The notes below the pieces were generated by a model. It was not told the origin of the DNA and made no database searches. It saw nothing but the letters and a program-made list of their open reading frames with translations. Made by a program: the position numbers and the translations under genes. From assembly GCF_037204085.1 (NCBI RefSeq), contig NZ_JBBCBW010000007.1, positions 203,561 to 267,560 on the forward strand: 64,000 nucleotides of DNA, given 5' to 3'. Within the stretch, counting starts at the first letter, position 1. Each line of letters begins with the position of its first letter. This DNA comes from Variovorax sp037204085 (lineage in GTDB: Bacteria; Pseudomonadota; Gammaproteobacteria; Burkholderiales; Burkholderiaceae_C). Below, one piece after another: positions 25,723 through 34,387 of this stretch.

Positions 25723-27033
25723 ATGAATCCATCGACCTCCTCTTCTTCGTTCCCGCCCAGCCATCGCTGGAAGGTGCTGGCCGCGGGCGTGGCCGCCAAT
25801 GCGGCCTTCTCCGTGGCCTTCAGCGGCATTCCGATGACCGCGGTACTGATGCGCACCGGCTACCAGCTCGACAACGCCACACTCGGCCTGGTGCTGGGCC
25901 TGATGGGCCTGGGCATTGCGGTGAGCGAGCTGCCCTGGGGCCTGTTGACCGACCGCTGGGGTGACAGGCCGGTGCTGCTGATGGGCCTGGGCAGCACCAC
26001 CATCGCGCTCGCGGCAATGGCGCTTTGGGCGGCCCCCAGCGCGCAGCACATTCCCGGCCTGGGCTGGCTGGGTGCGGGGCTGCTGCTGGTGGGCCTGCTC
26101 GGCGGCAGCGTCAACGGCGCGAGCGGCCGGGCGGTGATGACGTGGTTCGATGCCGGAGAGCGTGGGCTCGCCATGAGCATCCGCCAGACCGCCGTGCCGT
26201 TGGGTGGCGGCATCGGCGCACTGGTGTTGCCCTTTGTGGCGCTGCACTTCGGCTTTGCCGCGCTCTACGGTCTGCTGGCGGTGCTGTGCATGCTGAGCGC
26301 GGTGATGAGTTGGGCCTGGGTGCATGAGCCGCCGATTGCGCCGCGGACAAAAGCCGACGTTGCGCAAGCCGCTGCCGCGCCGCAGAGTGGTCCGCTGCGC
26401 GACGCGCGCGTCTGGCGCATCGTGGGCGGCATCGGCATTCTGTGTGCGCCGCAGTTCGCGGTGCTCTCTTTCGGCACCGTGTTCCTGCACGACTTCGGCC
26501 ATGCCAGGCTTGCAACCATCACCGCCACGATGGTGTTCATACAGATCGGCGCGATGGTGATGCGCGTATGGAGCGGCCGCTGGACCGACCGCCGGCTCAA
26601 CCGCCCCGCCTATCTGCGCGCCTGCAGCGCACTGAGCGTGCTGCTGTTTGCAGGGCTCGCGGGCCTGGTGGTGGCGGCAGGCACGCACGCGGCCGATTCA
26701 GCGGCCCTGCGCGTGGCGCTGGTGGTACTGCTGGCGGCGAGCGGTGTCTGCGTATCGGCCTGGCACGGCGTGGCCTACACAGAGTTGGCCACGCTGGCCG
26801 GTGCGGCCCGCGCCGGCACCGCCTTGGGCATGGCGAACACCAGCGTGTTCCTGGTGTGCTTTGTCACGCCCTTTTCCATTCCGCACCTGCTCGCGCTGCA
26901 GGGCTGGGCGCTGGTGTGGCTTGCAGCCAGCGCCTGTGCGCTGGTGGCAATGCCGCTGCTGGTTCCGCGGCAACATGCCGCCGCGGATGCCGGTCAGAAG
27001 GTCGCGAAGACCGCGTTGAGCCGGTCGACGTAG
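25723..27033 (+). CDS. MFS transporter
   Basis: 436 residues, twelve predicted membrane spans in two six-span halves with a cytoplasmic loop near residues 205-230. The MFS A-motif GLLTDRWGDRPVLLMGLG lies between spans 2 and 3, and its relative SGRWTDRRLNRP in the second half. Substrate unknown. The divergent LysR gene is the probable regulator. The C-terminal codons overlap the 3' end of adenosine deaminase by 40 bp (convergent), so the two messages are complementary there. Confidence 0.88.
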   Translation: MNPSTSSSSFPPSHRWKVLAAGVAANAAFSVAFSGIPMTAVLMRTGYQLDNATLGLVLGLMGLGIAVSELPWGLLTDRWGDRPVLLMGLGSTTIALAAMALWAAPSAQHIPGLGWLGAGLLLVGLLGGSVNGASGRAVMTWFDAGERGLAMSIRQTAVPLGGGIGALVLPFVALHFGFAALYGLLAVLCMLSAVMSWAWVHEPPIAPRTKADVAQAAAAPQSGPLRDARVWRIVGGIGILCAPQFAVLSFGTVFLHDFGHARLATITATMVFIQIGAMVMRVWSGRWTDRRLNRPAYLRACSALSVLLFAGLAGLVVAAGTHAADSAALRVALVVLLAASGVCVSAWHGVAYTELATLAGAARAGTALGMANTSVFLVCFVTPFSIPHLLALQGWALVWLAASACALVAMPLLVPRQHAAADAGQKVAKTALSRST

Positions 27034-28055
27034 GCGCGCTTGGCACTGGCGTCGATGAAGCTGCCTTCGAAGCTGTTGGCCGCGAGCTGCCAGGCCTGCT
27101 GCACATTCAGCCCGGTAGCCGCAAAGGTCTGCGTGAAGTTCTGGTTCATGTAGCCGCCAAAGTACGCCGGGTCGTCCGAGTTGACGGTAGCGACCAGGCC
27201 CGCATCGAGCAGCGCGCCGAGGTTGTGCTGCGCCAGGTCCGGGAACACGCAGAGCTTGAGATTCGACAGCGGGCACACGGTGAGCGGAATGCGGTCTTGC
27301 GCAAGCCGCTTCATCAGCGCCGGGTCTTTCGCGCTCTGCACGCCGTGGTCGACGCGCTCTACCTTCAGCACGTCGAGCGCGCTCCACACGTACTCTGGCG
27401 GGCCCTCCTCGCCCGCATGTGCGACAAGGTGCAAGCCCAGTTCGCGGCAGCGCGCGAACACGCGCGCAAACTTTTCGGGCGGATGGCCCACCTCGCTCGA
27501 ATCGAGCCCAACGCCAAGAAACAAGTCCCGGAACGGCAGCGCCTGCTCCAGCGTCTCGAAGGCTTCTTGTTCGCTCAGGTGGCGCAGGAAGCACAGGATG
27601 AGCGCCGCGCTCACGCCGAGCTTCGGCCCCGCGTCGACGCACGCACGGTGCAGGCCGCTCACCACCACCTCCATCGGCACGCCGCGCGCCGTGTGCGTCT
27701 GCGGGTCGAAGAACATCTCGGTGTGCACCACGTTGTCGGCCGCGGCGCGCTCCAGGTAGGCCCAGGCCATGTCGTAGAAGTCTTGCTCCTTCAGCAGCAC
27801 GCTGGCGCCGGCGTAGTAGATGTCGAGAAAACTCTGCAGGTTGGTGAAGGCGTAGGCGCGGCGCAAGTCTTCCACGCTCGCGTAGGGAATGCTCACGCCG
27901 TTGCGCTGCGCGAGCGCGAAGATCAGCTCGGGCTCGAGCGAGCCTTCGATGTGCATGTGCAGCTCGGCCTTGGGCATGGCGCGCAGCAGCTCGGGCAGGC
28001 GGTCGGCGGCAATGTTGCCGAAGCTCTTGTCGAAGACGGGTCGGTAGTCGGTCAT
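26994..28055 (-). CDS. add: Adenosine deaminase
   Basis: 353 residues from the ATG at 28055. It converts adenosine (or deoxyadenosine) to inosine; some bacterial relatives act on adenine instead. Zinc ligands and catalytic residues: HMHIEGSLE (HMH at 33-35), HAGEEGPPEYVW with the metal histidine and catalytic glutamate, VERVDHGVQS, and VNSDDPAYFGGYM with the two aspartates. Length fits the family. With guanine deaminase, the nucleoside transporter and XdhAB it makes up a purine catabolic set. The much longer open frame upstream is a shadow of the amidohydrolase gene. Confidence 0.92.
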   Translation of the reverse strand: MTDYRPVFDKSFGNIAADRLPELLRAMPKAELHMHIEGSLEPELIFALAQRNGVSIPYASVEDLRRAYAFTNLQSFLDIYYAGASVLLKEQDFYDMAWAYLERAAADNVVHTEMFFDPQTHTARGVPMEVVVSGLHRACVDAGPKLGVSAALILCFLRHLSEQEAFETLEQALPFRDLFLGVGLDSSEVGHPPEKFARVFARCRELGLHLVAHAGEEGPPEYVWSALDVLKVERVDHGVQSAKDPALMKRLAQDRIPLTVCPLSNLKLCVFPDLAQHNLGALLDAGLVATVNSDDPAYFGGYMNQNFTQTFAATGLNVQQAWQLAANSFEGSFIDASAKRAYVDRLNAVFATF

Positions 28056-28163
28056 GGTGGGGCAAATCGGGCGTTGTGATTGCGCACAGCATAAGCGCTG
28101 CCGCGCCCGTGCGCGAGGCCGCCGCGACCCGGATAATCGGGCTTCCACCCGCATGAGGATTCC

Positions 28164-29060
28164 ATGAGAGCCATTGCGCCTATTGCAGCCCTGCTTCTGG
28201 CCGCCTGCTCGGCGGTTGCCGTGCCTTCCGCCCTTGCGCAGACCCCGTACGCCGGCCCGCTGTTCGACACGCACCTGCACTACAACCAGGAAGCCTGGGA
28301 CGGCAATACCGGGCCGTATCCGCCGGCCGAGGCGCTCGCGCGCATGCAGCGCAACAACGTGAAGGCGATCATCGCCAACTCGCGGCCCAACGCCGGCACG
28401 CAAACCCTGGCCGCGGCGCGCGAAACCCGCGAGGCGGGCGTTACCGTGGTGCCCTTCGTGCGCCTGTACCGCAACCGCGACGACTACAGCAACTGGTTCC
28501 GCGACGAAACCATTCACGAGATGGTGCAGACCGAACTGGCGCGCGGCACCGCAAGCGGGCCCTACCGCGGTATCGGCGAGTTCCACCTGTACGAGAGCGC
28601 CAATGCCAACGGCCCCGTTGCCAAGAAGCTCATTGCGCTGGCGGAGCGGCAAAAGCTGGCGGTGCTTGCGCACGTGGACGACGTGGCAATCGACCTGCTG
28701 ATGGCCAATGCGCCTTCGAAGGGCCAATCGCTGCGCCTCATCTGGGCGCACACGGGCATCGGCGGCGCGCCGATCGAGCGGGTGCAGGCGCTGCTGGAGC
28801 GCTATCCGCTGCTGATGGGCGAGCTTTCTTATCGCCCCGGGCTCACCTGCGAGGGCGGCAAGCTGTGCCCCGAATGGCGCGCGCTGCTGCTCAAGTACCC
28901 CGAGCGCTTTGTGGTCGGCTCCGACACCTGGGTCAACCAGCGCTGGAGCGCCTACGACGAGATCATGCGCGGCTACCGCACCTGGCTTGGCGACCTGCCG
29001 CCCGACGTGGCGCAGCGCATTGCGTGGGGCAACGCAGCCGCGCTGTTCAGCCTGCGCTGA
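28164..29060 (+). CDS. Secreted amidohydrolase-family lipoprotein
   Basis: 298 residues. The N-terminus is a lipoprotein signal (LLLAACSAV, lipobox cysteine at about 15). A TIM-barrel amidohydrolase follows: FDTHLHYNQEA (H-x-H metal site), IGEFHLYES, LAVLAHVDDVA and a final GSDTWVNQRWSAY with the conserved aspartate. It resembles TatD/amidohydrolase_2 proteins exported to the periplasm; the substrate is unknown. The 3' end overlaps the convergent histidine kinase gene by 14 bp. Confidence 0.8.
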   Translation: MRAIAPIAALLLAACSAVAVPSALAQTPYAGPLFDTHLHYNQEAWDGNTGPYPPAEALARMQRNNVKAIIANSRPNAGTQTLAAARETREAGVTVVPFVRLYRNRDDYSNWFRDETIHEMVQTELARGTASGPYRGIGEFHLYESANANGPVAKKLIALAERQKLAVLAHVDDVAIDLLMANAPSKGQSLRLIWAHTGIGGAPIERVQALLERYPLLMGELSYRPGLTCEGGKLCPEWRALLLKYPERFVVGSDTWVNQRWSAYDEIMRGYRTWLGDLPPDVAQRIAWGNAAALFSLR

Positions 29061-30750
29061 GCGGGGCGGCTGCTGCCTTGGTTTCGACCGGCAGCTCGAG
29101 CGTGAACGCCGCACCGGTGCCGGGCCCGTCGCTGTGCGCCGTGAGGGTGCCGCCCATTTCATGCGCGGCAATCACCGCGCTGTGCAGGCCGAACCCATGG
29201 CCGGTCTTCTTGGTGGTGAAGCCGTGCACGAACACCTGGGTCAGCGCCTGCGTCTCTATGCCCACGCCGTTGTCCGCCACGCAGATGCGAAGCCGCTGCG
29301 CGGGCGTCAGGTTCACCCGCACCGTGAGCCTCGGCTCGCGGTCGGTCACGCCGTCCATCGCCTGCTCGGCGTTGCTGATGAGGTTCACCAGAATCTGAAG
29401 TATTCGCCCGTGGTCGAGCATCAATTCGGGAACGGAAGCGATCTCTTTGTCGATCACCATCTGGCGCCGCTTCAGTGCCTCTTCGTTGATGCGCAGCGCA
29501 TCTTCGACCAGACCGCGGATCTGCACCTTCTCCAGCAGCCTCGAAGCTCCGGCATGGGCCTGCTGCGCGGCAATGATCTCCTTGATGTGTTCCACGTTCT
29601 TGCTGAGCACCGCAAGCTCCTTGATGGCGTCGTTTTGCTCCGTCACCAGCGCTGAAGCCAGCTGGCGCAAATAACCGGGAATCATCTTGCCCTTGGGGTC
29701 CGATGCCAGGAACGCGCCCAGGTCATCCGCATGCTCATCCAGCAGTTGCACCGCCCGCGCGAGCCCGGCCACCTTGGAAGCACGAACGCGCGAAAGAATG
29801 AGCGCTGCGGAGACGTTCACGCTGTTGAGCACATTGCCCACGTTGTGCAGCACATTGGTGGCAATGCGGGCCATGCCCGCCAGGTGCGAGGCCTCGACCA
29901 GCTGCTTGTGAACCTCGGCAATCTGGCGCTCGGCCTCCTTCAGGTCCGAGATGTTCTTGGTGATGCCGAAGGTTCCGATGATCTCGCCCGCGCGGTTGCG
30001 CAGCGGCATCTTCGTGGTCAAGGCCCAGGTGTCGGGCCGCCCGTCGATCCAGGTTTCTTTTTCCACCTTGCCGATCATCGGCAGGCCCGTGCGGATGATC
30101 TCCTGCTCGTCTTCGAAGGCCGGCCGTGCATGGTCGTCGGAGAAGACGTCGAAATCGGACTTGCCCACCAGCCCCTCGGGCGTGGACATTCCAAATTCAA
30201 GGGCCTGGGCCGTGCTGGTCTTGATGAAGCGGGACTGCGCGTCCTTGAAGTAGATGTGGTCCGGGGAGTTGTCCAGGAGCGCGCGAAGAAGATCGCGCTC
30301 GTTCGCCAGCATCTCGTCTTCGCGGTGGCGCCGGGTCACATCGAGCATGACGCCCTGGCTGCCGATGACCGCCCCACCCGGCCCCAGCACCGCGGATTCG
30401 ACCACCTGCCAGATCTGCGGCTGGCCGCCCGCGCCACAAAGAACTTCTTCCCGCTCGAGCTGCTGCCCCGTCTGGATGACCTGCGCGTGCTGCCGGTCTT
30501 CCCGCTCGGCGAGTTCCGGCCGCCACGGCGAATCCGCCTCTTGCGCCGCATCGGAAGAGGCGATCTCGGTGGCAGTGCGGCCAAGGATGCGGTCGGCCGA
30601 TGTGCGCTTGAGCTGGCTGAACCGCTCGTTCACGAAGACGAACCGTCCCGCGGTGTCCTTGCGAAAAATTGCGGCGGGCAACTGCTCGACGATCGGCGCC
30701 GTGTCCTGCAAAAGGGTTGCGCTTGCGACCGAGGCGGTTTGGCTTGGCAT
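29047..30750 (-). CDS. Cytoplasmic PAS-PAS sensor histidine kinase
   Basis: 567 residues from the ATG at 30750 with GGGAG upstream. Two PAS domains (about 20-140 and 150-275; the second has SPDHIYFKDAQSRFIKTS) are followed by a coiled helical segment. Next come a dimerisation/phosphoacceptor region around NVLHNVGNVLNSV (the His in LHN) and an ATPase domain with N box LVNLISNAEQAMDG, G1 VADNGVGIE and G2 GHGFGLHSAV. There are no membrane spans, so the signal is probably sensed inside the cell. No response regulator gene is adjacent; it is an orphan kinase. Confidence 0.85.
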   Translation of the reverse strand: MPSQTASVASATLLQDTAPIVEQLPAAIFRKDTAGRFVFVNERFSQLKRTSADRILGRTATEIASSDAAQEADSPWRPELAEREDRQHAQVIQTGQQLEREEVLCGAGGQPQIWQVVESAVLGPGGAVIGSQGVMLDVTRRHREDEMLANERDLLRALLDNSPDHIYFKDAQSRFIKTSTAQALEFGMSTPEGLVGKSDFDVFSDDHARPAFEDEQEIIRTGLPMIGKVEKETWIDGRPDTWALTTKMPLRNRAGEIIGTFGITKNISDLKEAERQIAEVHKQLVEASHLAGMARIATNVLHNVGNVLNSVNVSAALILSRVRASKVAGLARAVQLLDEHADDLGAFLASDPKGKMIPGYLRQLASALVTEQNDAIKELAVLSKNVEHIKEIIAAQQAHAGASRLLEKVQIRGLVEDALRINEEALKRRQMVIDKEIASVPELMLDHGRILQILVNLISNAEQAMDGVTDREPRLTVRVNLTPAQRLRICVADNGVGIETQALTQVFVHGFTTKKTGHGFGLHSAVIAAHEMGGTLTAHSDGPGTGAAFTLELPVETKAAAAPLSAG

Positions 30751-30851
30751 GGCGATGCGGCTCCCAGGAAAAAATGTCTTATATCCCGTGCCGCGGGCGG
30801 ACACCAGCCTTGGATCTTCCGCACCCGCCCGACTCGACCCGCGTCAATTAT

Positions 30852-30879
30852 GAACATCGTATAAACTTGCACGACGTTC
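30852..30879. promoter_or_regulatory. Candidate TetR operator over a -10 element
   Basis: GAACATCGT (30852-30860) and ACGACGTTC (30871-30879) form an inverted repeat with one mismatch and a 10-bp spacer. It overlaps a TATAAA (30860-30865) that could be the -10 of the TetR-glycosyltransferase promoter, so bound repressor would block transcription. Confidence 0.6.
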
Positions 30880-30898
30880 ACATTTCAATGGCTGACCT

Positions 30899-31543
30899 TT
30901 GGCAGACGCAGAACCTACAGGCAGGCGCGAGCGGCGCCGCGCCCAAACGCTCGACAGCGTGGCAACCGTTGCCATGCGGCTCTTCGAGGCCAATGGCTAC
31001 AACGCCACCACCATGGAACAGATCGCGCTGCAGGCCGACGTGGCCAAGGGCACGCTGTACAACCACTTTCCAACCAAGGAAGCGATCCTCGCGCACTGGG
31101 TGCACAAGGAGCTGGCCGAGGACACCCAACGGCTGAGCCGGCTGGCCGAGAAGCCCGGCAGCTTCGAGTCGCGGCTGATGCAGCTGCTCGACGCGTCGGC
31201 CGAATGGTCGGAGCGCTACCGGGCCTACCTGCTCGACTACTTCCGGTTTCGCTTTCTCAACATCGAGGACGAGCTCGACGCCGGCGATGCCCAGGGACGC
31301 CCGCGCGACCTTGCAGGGCTCTTTGCGCTGCTGATCGGGCAGGCGCAGCAAGACGGCTCGCTGCGCGCCGACCTGCCCGCCGAGCACCTGGCTTCGCTGC
31401 TGCACCACCTGTACTTCGGCGCGCTCATGCGATGGCTCACGCAGCCGGGCCTGGTGCTCGGCGACGAGTTTGCGGTCATTGTCGAAATCTTTGTCGGCGG
31501 CGCCCGTGCCGCCGACAAGCCACTGCGGAGAAAGCGCGCATGA
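30899..31543 (+). CDS. TetR-family transcriptional regulator (TTG start)
   Basis: 214 residues. The HTH is in TTMEQIALQADVAKGTLYNH (about 39-58) after a basic N-terminus RRERRRAQT; the rest is the helical ligand domain. The only in-frame start after the TGA at 30893-30895 is TTG at 30899; an ATG at 30888 lies in another frame, so the annotated start must be TTG unless there is an indel. No clear ribosome site is visible. It overlaps the glycosyltransferase gene by ATGA and probably represses both through the palindrome just upstream. Confidence 0.82.
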   Translation: MADAEPTGRRERRRAQTLDSVATVAMRLFEANGYNATTMEQIALQADVAKGTLYNHFPTKEAILAHWVHKELAEDTQRLSRLAEKPGSFESRLMQLLDASAEWSERYRAYLLDYFRFRFLNIEDELDAGDAQGRPRDLAGLFALLIGQAQQDGSLRADLPAEHLASLLHHLYFGALMRWLTQPGLVLGDEFAVIVEIFVGGARAADKPLRRKRA

Positions 31544-32778
31544 AGATCGCCGTCGTTACCTATGGCACCGAGGGCGATACCCGCCCGCTCGCGGCGCTGT
31601 GCCATGCGCTCGACAACGCGGGCCACGCGTCGGTGCTGCTGGCGGACGCATCCACGCTCGGCACCGCGCAGCGGCTCGGCGTGCGCTCGCATGCATTGGC
31701 AGGCGACATCCGCGGCGCGCTGGGCTCCGGCGGGGCCATTGCCAACGTCGTGGCGCAGAGCGAGCGGCCCGGAGCGGCCGCCAAGGCGCTCGCGGACATT
31801 GCCAACGCGCAAGCCGCGGCCTGGCTGCGGCAAACGGTCGAGACCGCGCGCGGCTGCGACGCCATCGTGTGCGCAGGGCTCACCGCTTTCGTGGGGCTGT
31901 CGGCGGCGGAAGCACTCGATGTGCCGGCTATCGGTGCCGGCATGTTCCCGCTCACTCCGACCCGTGAGTTCGCATCGCCTTTCCTGCCGCCTTCGCGCGT
32001 GCCGCGCTTTCTGAACCGCGCCAGCCATCATCTGGTCACCGCAATGCTGTGGCGTGCATTCCGGCCGGCGCTGAATGCGGCACGTGCCGAAGTGTGCGGC
32101 CTGCCGCCGCGCCGCCGCATGTGGACCGCGCATCCGGCGCTCTACGGCTTTTCGCCCAGCCTTGTGCCGCGGCCGGCCGACTGGCCCGCAAACGCCGCCG
32201 TGTGCGGTCAGTGGATTCCGCCGGTCCCTGATTGGCAGCCGCCGCAGTCGCTGAGCACCTTCCTCGCCGCGGGCGAGCCACCGGTCTACATCGGCTTCGG
32301 CAGCATGACCGGGTTCGATGCGAGCCGCCTGCGCCAGGTGGTGGTCGATGCCGTCGCGGGCCGGCGCGCCGTGCTCAACCCCGGCTGGAGCGGCATCGAC
32401 GTGCAGCAGCTCCCCGCCAACTTTCATGTGGTGGGCGACACGCCGCATGACTGGCTGTTTCCGCGAATGGCGGTGGTGGTGCATCACGGCGGCTCGGGCA
32501 CCGCGCATTCGGCCGCGCGCGCGGGGGTGCCGTCGGTGGTGGTGCCGTTTGCGGGCGATCAGTTCTTCTGGGCGCACCGGCTGGCGCTGGCAGGCGTTGC
32601 GCCCGAGGCGGTCGCGGGCAACCGCCTGGGCGCGGACCAACTGGCGCGGGCCATTGCATTTGCAGACCGCCCGGAAGTGCGTGCCAAGGCGCACGCCTTG
32701 GGCGAGAAGATGCGTGCGGAAAATGGCTTGGCGCGTGCCGTGGAGGCCATCGACAAAATCGTGGCGACTGCTGCCTGA
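31540..32778 (+). CDS. UDP-glycosyltransferase family (GT1) enzyme
   Basis: 412 residues of GT-B fold. N-terminal MKIAVVTYGTEGDTRPLAAL is the acceptor domain start typical of sterol/macrolide glucosyltransferases. The C-terminal domain has YIGFGSMTGF and the donor-binding signature HHGGSGTAHSAARAGVPSVV followed by PFAGDQFFW. Acceptor unknown; related enzymes glucosylate lipids, sterols or antibiotics. It is translationally coupled to the TetR gene, which suggests inducible detoxification or modification of a compound sensed by that regulator. Confidence 0.85.
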   Translation: MKIAVVTYGTEGDTRPLAALCHALDNAGHASVLLADASTLGTAQRLGVRSHALAGDIRGALGSGGAIANVVAQSERPGAAAKALADIANAQAAAWLRQTVETARGCDAIVCAGLTAFVGLSAAEALDVPAIGAGMFPLTPTREFASPFLPPSRVPRFLNRASHHLVTAMLWRAFRPALNAARAEVCGLPPRRRMWTAHPALYGFSPSLVPRPADWPANAAVCGQWIPPVPDWQPPQSLSTFLAAGEPPVYIGFGSMTGFDASRLRQVVVDAVAGRRAVLNPGWSGIDVQQLPANFHVVGDTPHDWLFPRMAVVVHHGGSGTAHSAARAGVPSVVVPFAGDQFFWAHRLALAGVAPEAVAGNRLGADQLARAIAFADRPEVRAKAHALGEKMRAENGLARAVEAIDKIVATAA

Positions 32779-32792
32779 TTCGATGGTTGCCG

Positions 32793-34343
32793 CTAATCCG
32801 CGGCCCTGCCCTGCACCTGGGTCTTGAAGCCTCGGTTGTTCTCGAAAGCCACGTTCAGCCTGGCGCCATCGAAGCGCAGCAGGTACATCGACACGTCGCC
32901 ATCGCTCAGCGAACGCGAGAAGATGCGAAAGCTCTGCGGGTCGGTCCAGTCGCCCCTGACTGCGACCGGTGCTTCGGCAACCTTCTCGTTGATGCGGTAG
33001 TAGCCGTCGAGCCCCAGCGGCCCGGTCACCGGCTCGGCCGGCGCATCGGTGCGGCCGTTGTCGAAGAGTATTTCGTAGCTTGGGGTGGCGGCCGTGAGAT
33101 CGAGCATCAGACGTCTAACCCCCAACACATTGCGGTCGAATTGCCAGACCTTGCGTGAGACCGCCGCGGCAAGCTCGGGTGCGGGCGCCACGGGACTTTG
33201 CTTTTCTACGGACGCGGCGCGAATGCGATCGGCCAGCAAGGCCTGCGCAGCGCCGTCTTCAGGCAGCGGCCGGGCCGAACGGGCGGCGGCCGCGATCATG
33301 TCGATGAACGGAGGCAGCAGGTAGTTGCGCCGCCCCGTGACCACGGCCACCACATCGATGTCCGGCATCACGATGATCAGTTGCCGGTTCATGCCCGCGG
33401 CAATGTAGGCACGCTTTTCCGGAATGGTCCACCAGCCGTTCGCATAGCGGAAAACGGGCGCATCCTTGAAGCCCATGTCCACCGATGCTTGAAAGACCTG
33501 CTCCACCCACGCGGCGGGCAGCAGCTGGCGCGCTTCCCATTGGCCCTTGCGTAGGTAGAGGTAGCCGATCTTCGCCATATCGCGCGGATGCAGATAAAGG
33601 CCGAAGCCGCCGGTCTCGATGCCCTGCGGATCCTTGCGCCAGCGAACGTCGCCGATGCCCAGCGGCTGGAACAGCCTGCGCTGCGCATAGGCCAGCGTGC
33701 TGCCGCCTGTTTTCTTCGCAAGAATGGCCGACAGCAGATGCGTGTTACCGCTGTTGTAGTTGAAGCTTCCGCCGGGCGGCTGCGCCATCGGGCGGTCGAG
33801 CACAAAGCCTTGCCAGTCGCGGCTGCGTACAAACTGCAGGCCTGTCTCTGGTGCCGAACCGTCGAGCTTTTCCTTCCAGTCGATGCCCGAGGTCATATCG
33901 AGCAGGTGCGCGAGGGTCATTGCCTTCTTCGATGCATCGAGATTCGCAATGCTTCGCTCTGGAAAGAAGTCGATCACCGGCTGGTCGCGCGAAGCCAGCA
34001 GCCCGTCCTGGATTGCCATGCCGGTGAGCGTTCCGACGACGGCCTTGGTGGTGGAGTTCACCGCATGCTTGAGATTGGCGCGATAGGGTGCGTAGTAGGC
34101 CTCGGCAACCAGCCTCCCGTGGCGCGTGACGAGCAGGCTGTCCATCGCGTTGGCGGCGCCAAAGTCGACCAGCCTGGCGATGGCGGCGGAATCCATGCCT
34201 TGCGCCTCGGGTGTGCTTGCCAGCCATCCGGCAGTCGGCCAGACGGCCGGCTCGTCGGCCGGTGCGGCCCTGAGCGGCAAGGCCGCAAAGAGCAGCGAGG
34301 CCGCCATGGTGGCCAGGAGGCTTGTCTTGCCGTGCACCCGCAT
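32793..34343 (-). CDS. Exported serine hydrolase, beta-lactamase/esterase family
   Basis: 516 residues from the ATG at 34343, preceded by GGGAGA. A signal peptide (residues 1-27, ending PLRA-AP) leads into a class C beta-lactamase-like fold: the nucleophile motif S-x-x-K is NSTTKAVV, then FNYNSGNTHLLSAIL (the Tyr-x-Asn element) and a later HPRDMAKIGYLYL. Such proteins are esterases, DD-peptidases or 6-aminohexanoate-dimer-hydrolase-like enzymes more often than antibiotic resistance enzymes. The C-terminal 130 residues form an extra beta domain. Convergent with the glycosyltransferase gene, 14 bp apart. Confidence 0.85.
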   Translation of the reverse strand: MRVHGKTSLLATMAASLLFAALPLRAAPADEPAVWPTAGWLASTPEAQGMDSAAIARLVDFGAANAMDSLLVTRHGRLVAEAYYAPYRANLKHAVNSTTKAVVGTLTGMAIQDGLLASRDQPVIDFFPERSIANLDASKKAMTLAHLLDMTSGIDWKEKLDGSAPETGLQFVRSRDWQGFVLDRPMAQPPGGSFNYNSGNTHLLSAILAKKTGGSTLAYAQRRLFQPLGIGDVRWRKDPQGIETGGFGLYLHPRDMAKIGYLYLRKGQWEARQLLPAAWVEQVFQASVDMGFKDAPVFRYANGWWTIPEKRAYIAAGMNRQLIIVMPDIDVVAVVTGRRNYLLPPFIDMIAAAARSARPLPEDGAAQALLADRIRAASVEKQSPVAPAPELAAAVSRKVWQFDRNVLGVRRLMLDLTAATPSYEILFDNGRTDAPAEPVTGPLGLDGYYRINEKVAEAPVAVRGDWTDPQSFRIFSRSLSDGDVSMYLLRFDGARLNVAFENNRGFKTQVQGRAAD

Positions 34344-34387
34344 ACCGGTCTCCCAGTGAGTTTGGCGCCGATCATATCGGCGCTGCT

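Noticed and set aside
25627..26688. N-terminal extension of the LysR protein by about 350 residues
   Set aside because: It is antisense to the MFS gene. The HTH begins right after the ATG at 25626, which has a ribosome site.
28056..29171. N-terminal extension of adenosine deaminase
   Set aside because: The family starts close to the ATG at 28055; the extension is a shadow of the amidohydrolase gene.
30669..31136. A frame containing ATG at 30888 before the TetR gene
   Set aside because: It reads through the TetR helix-turn-helix in the wrong frame; the protein-like frame starts with TTG at 30899.
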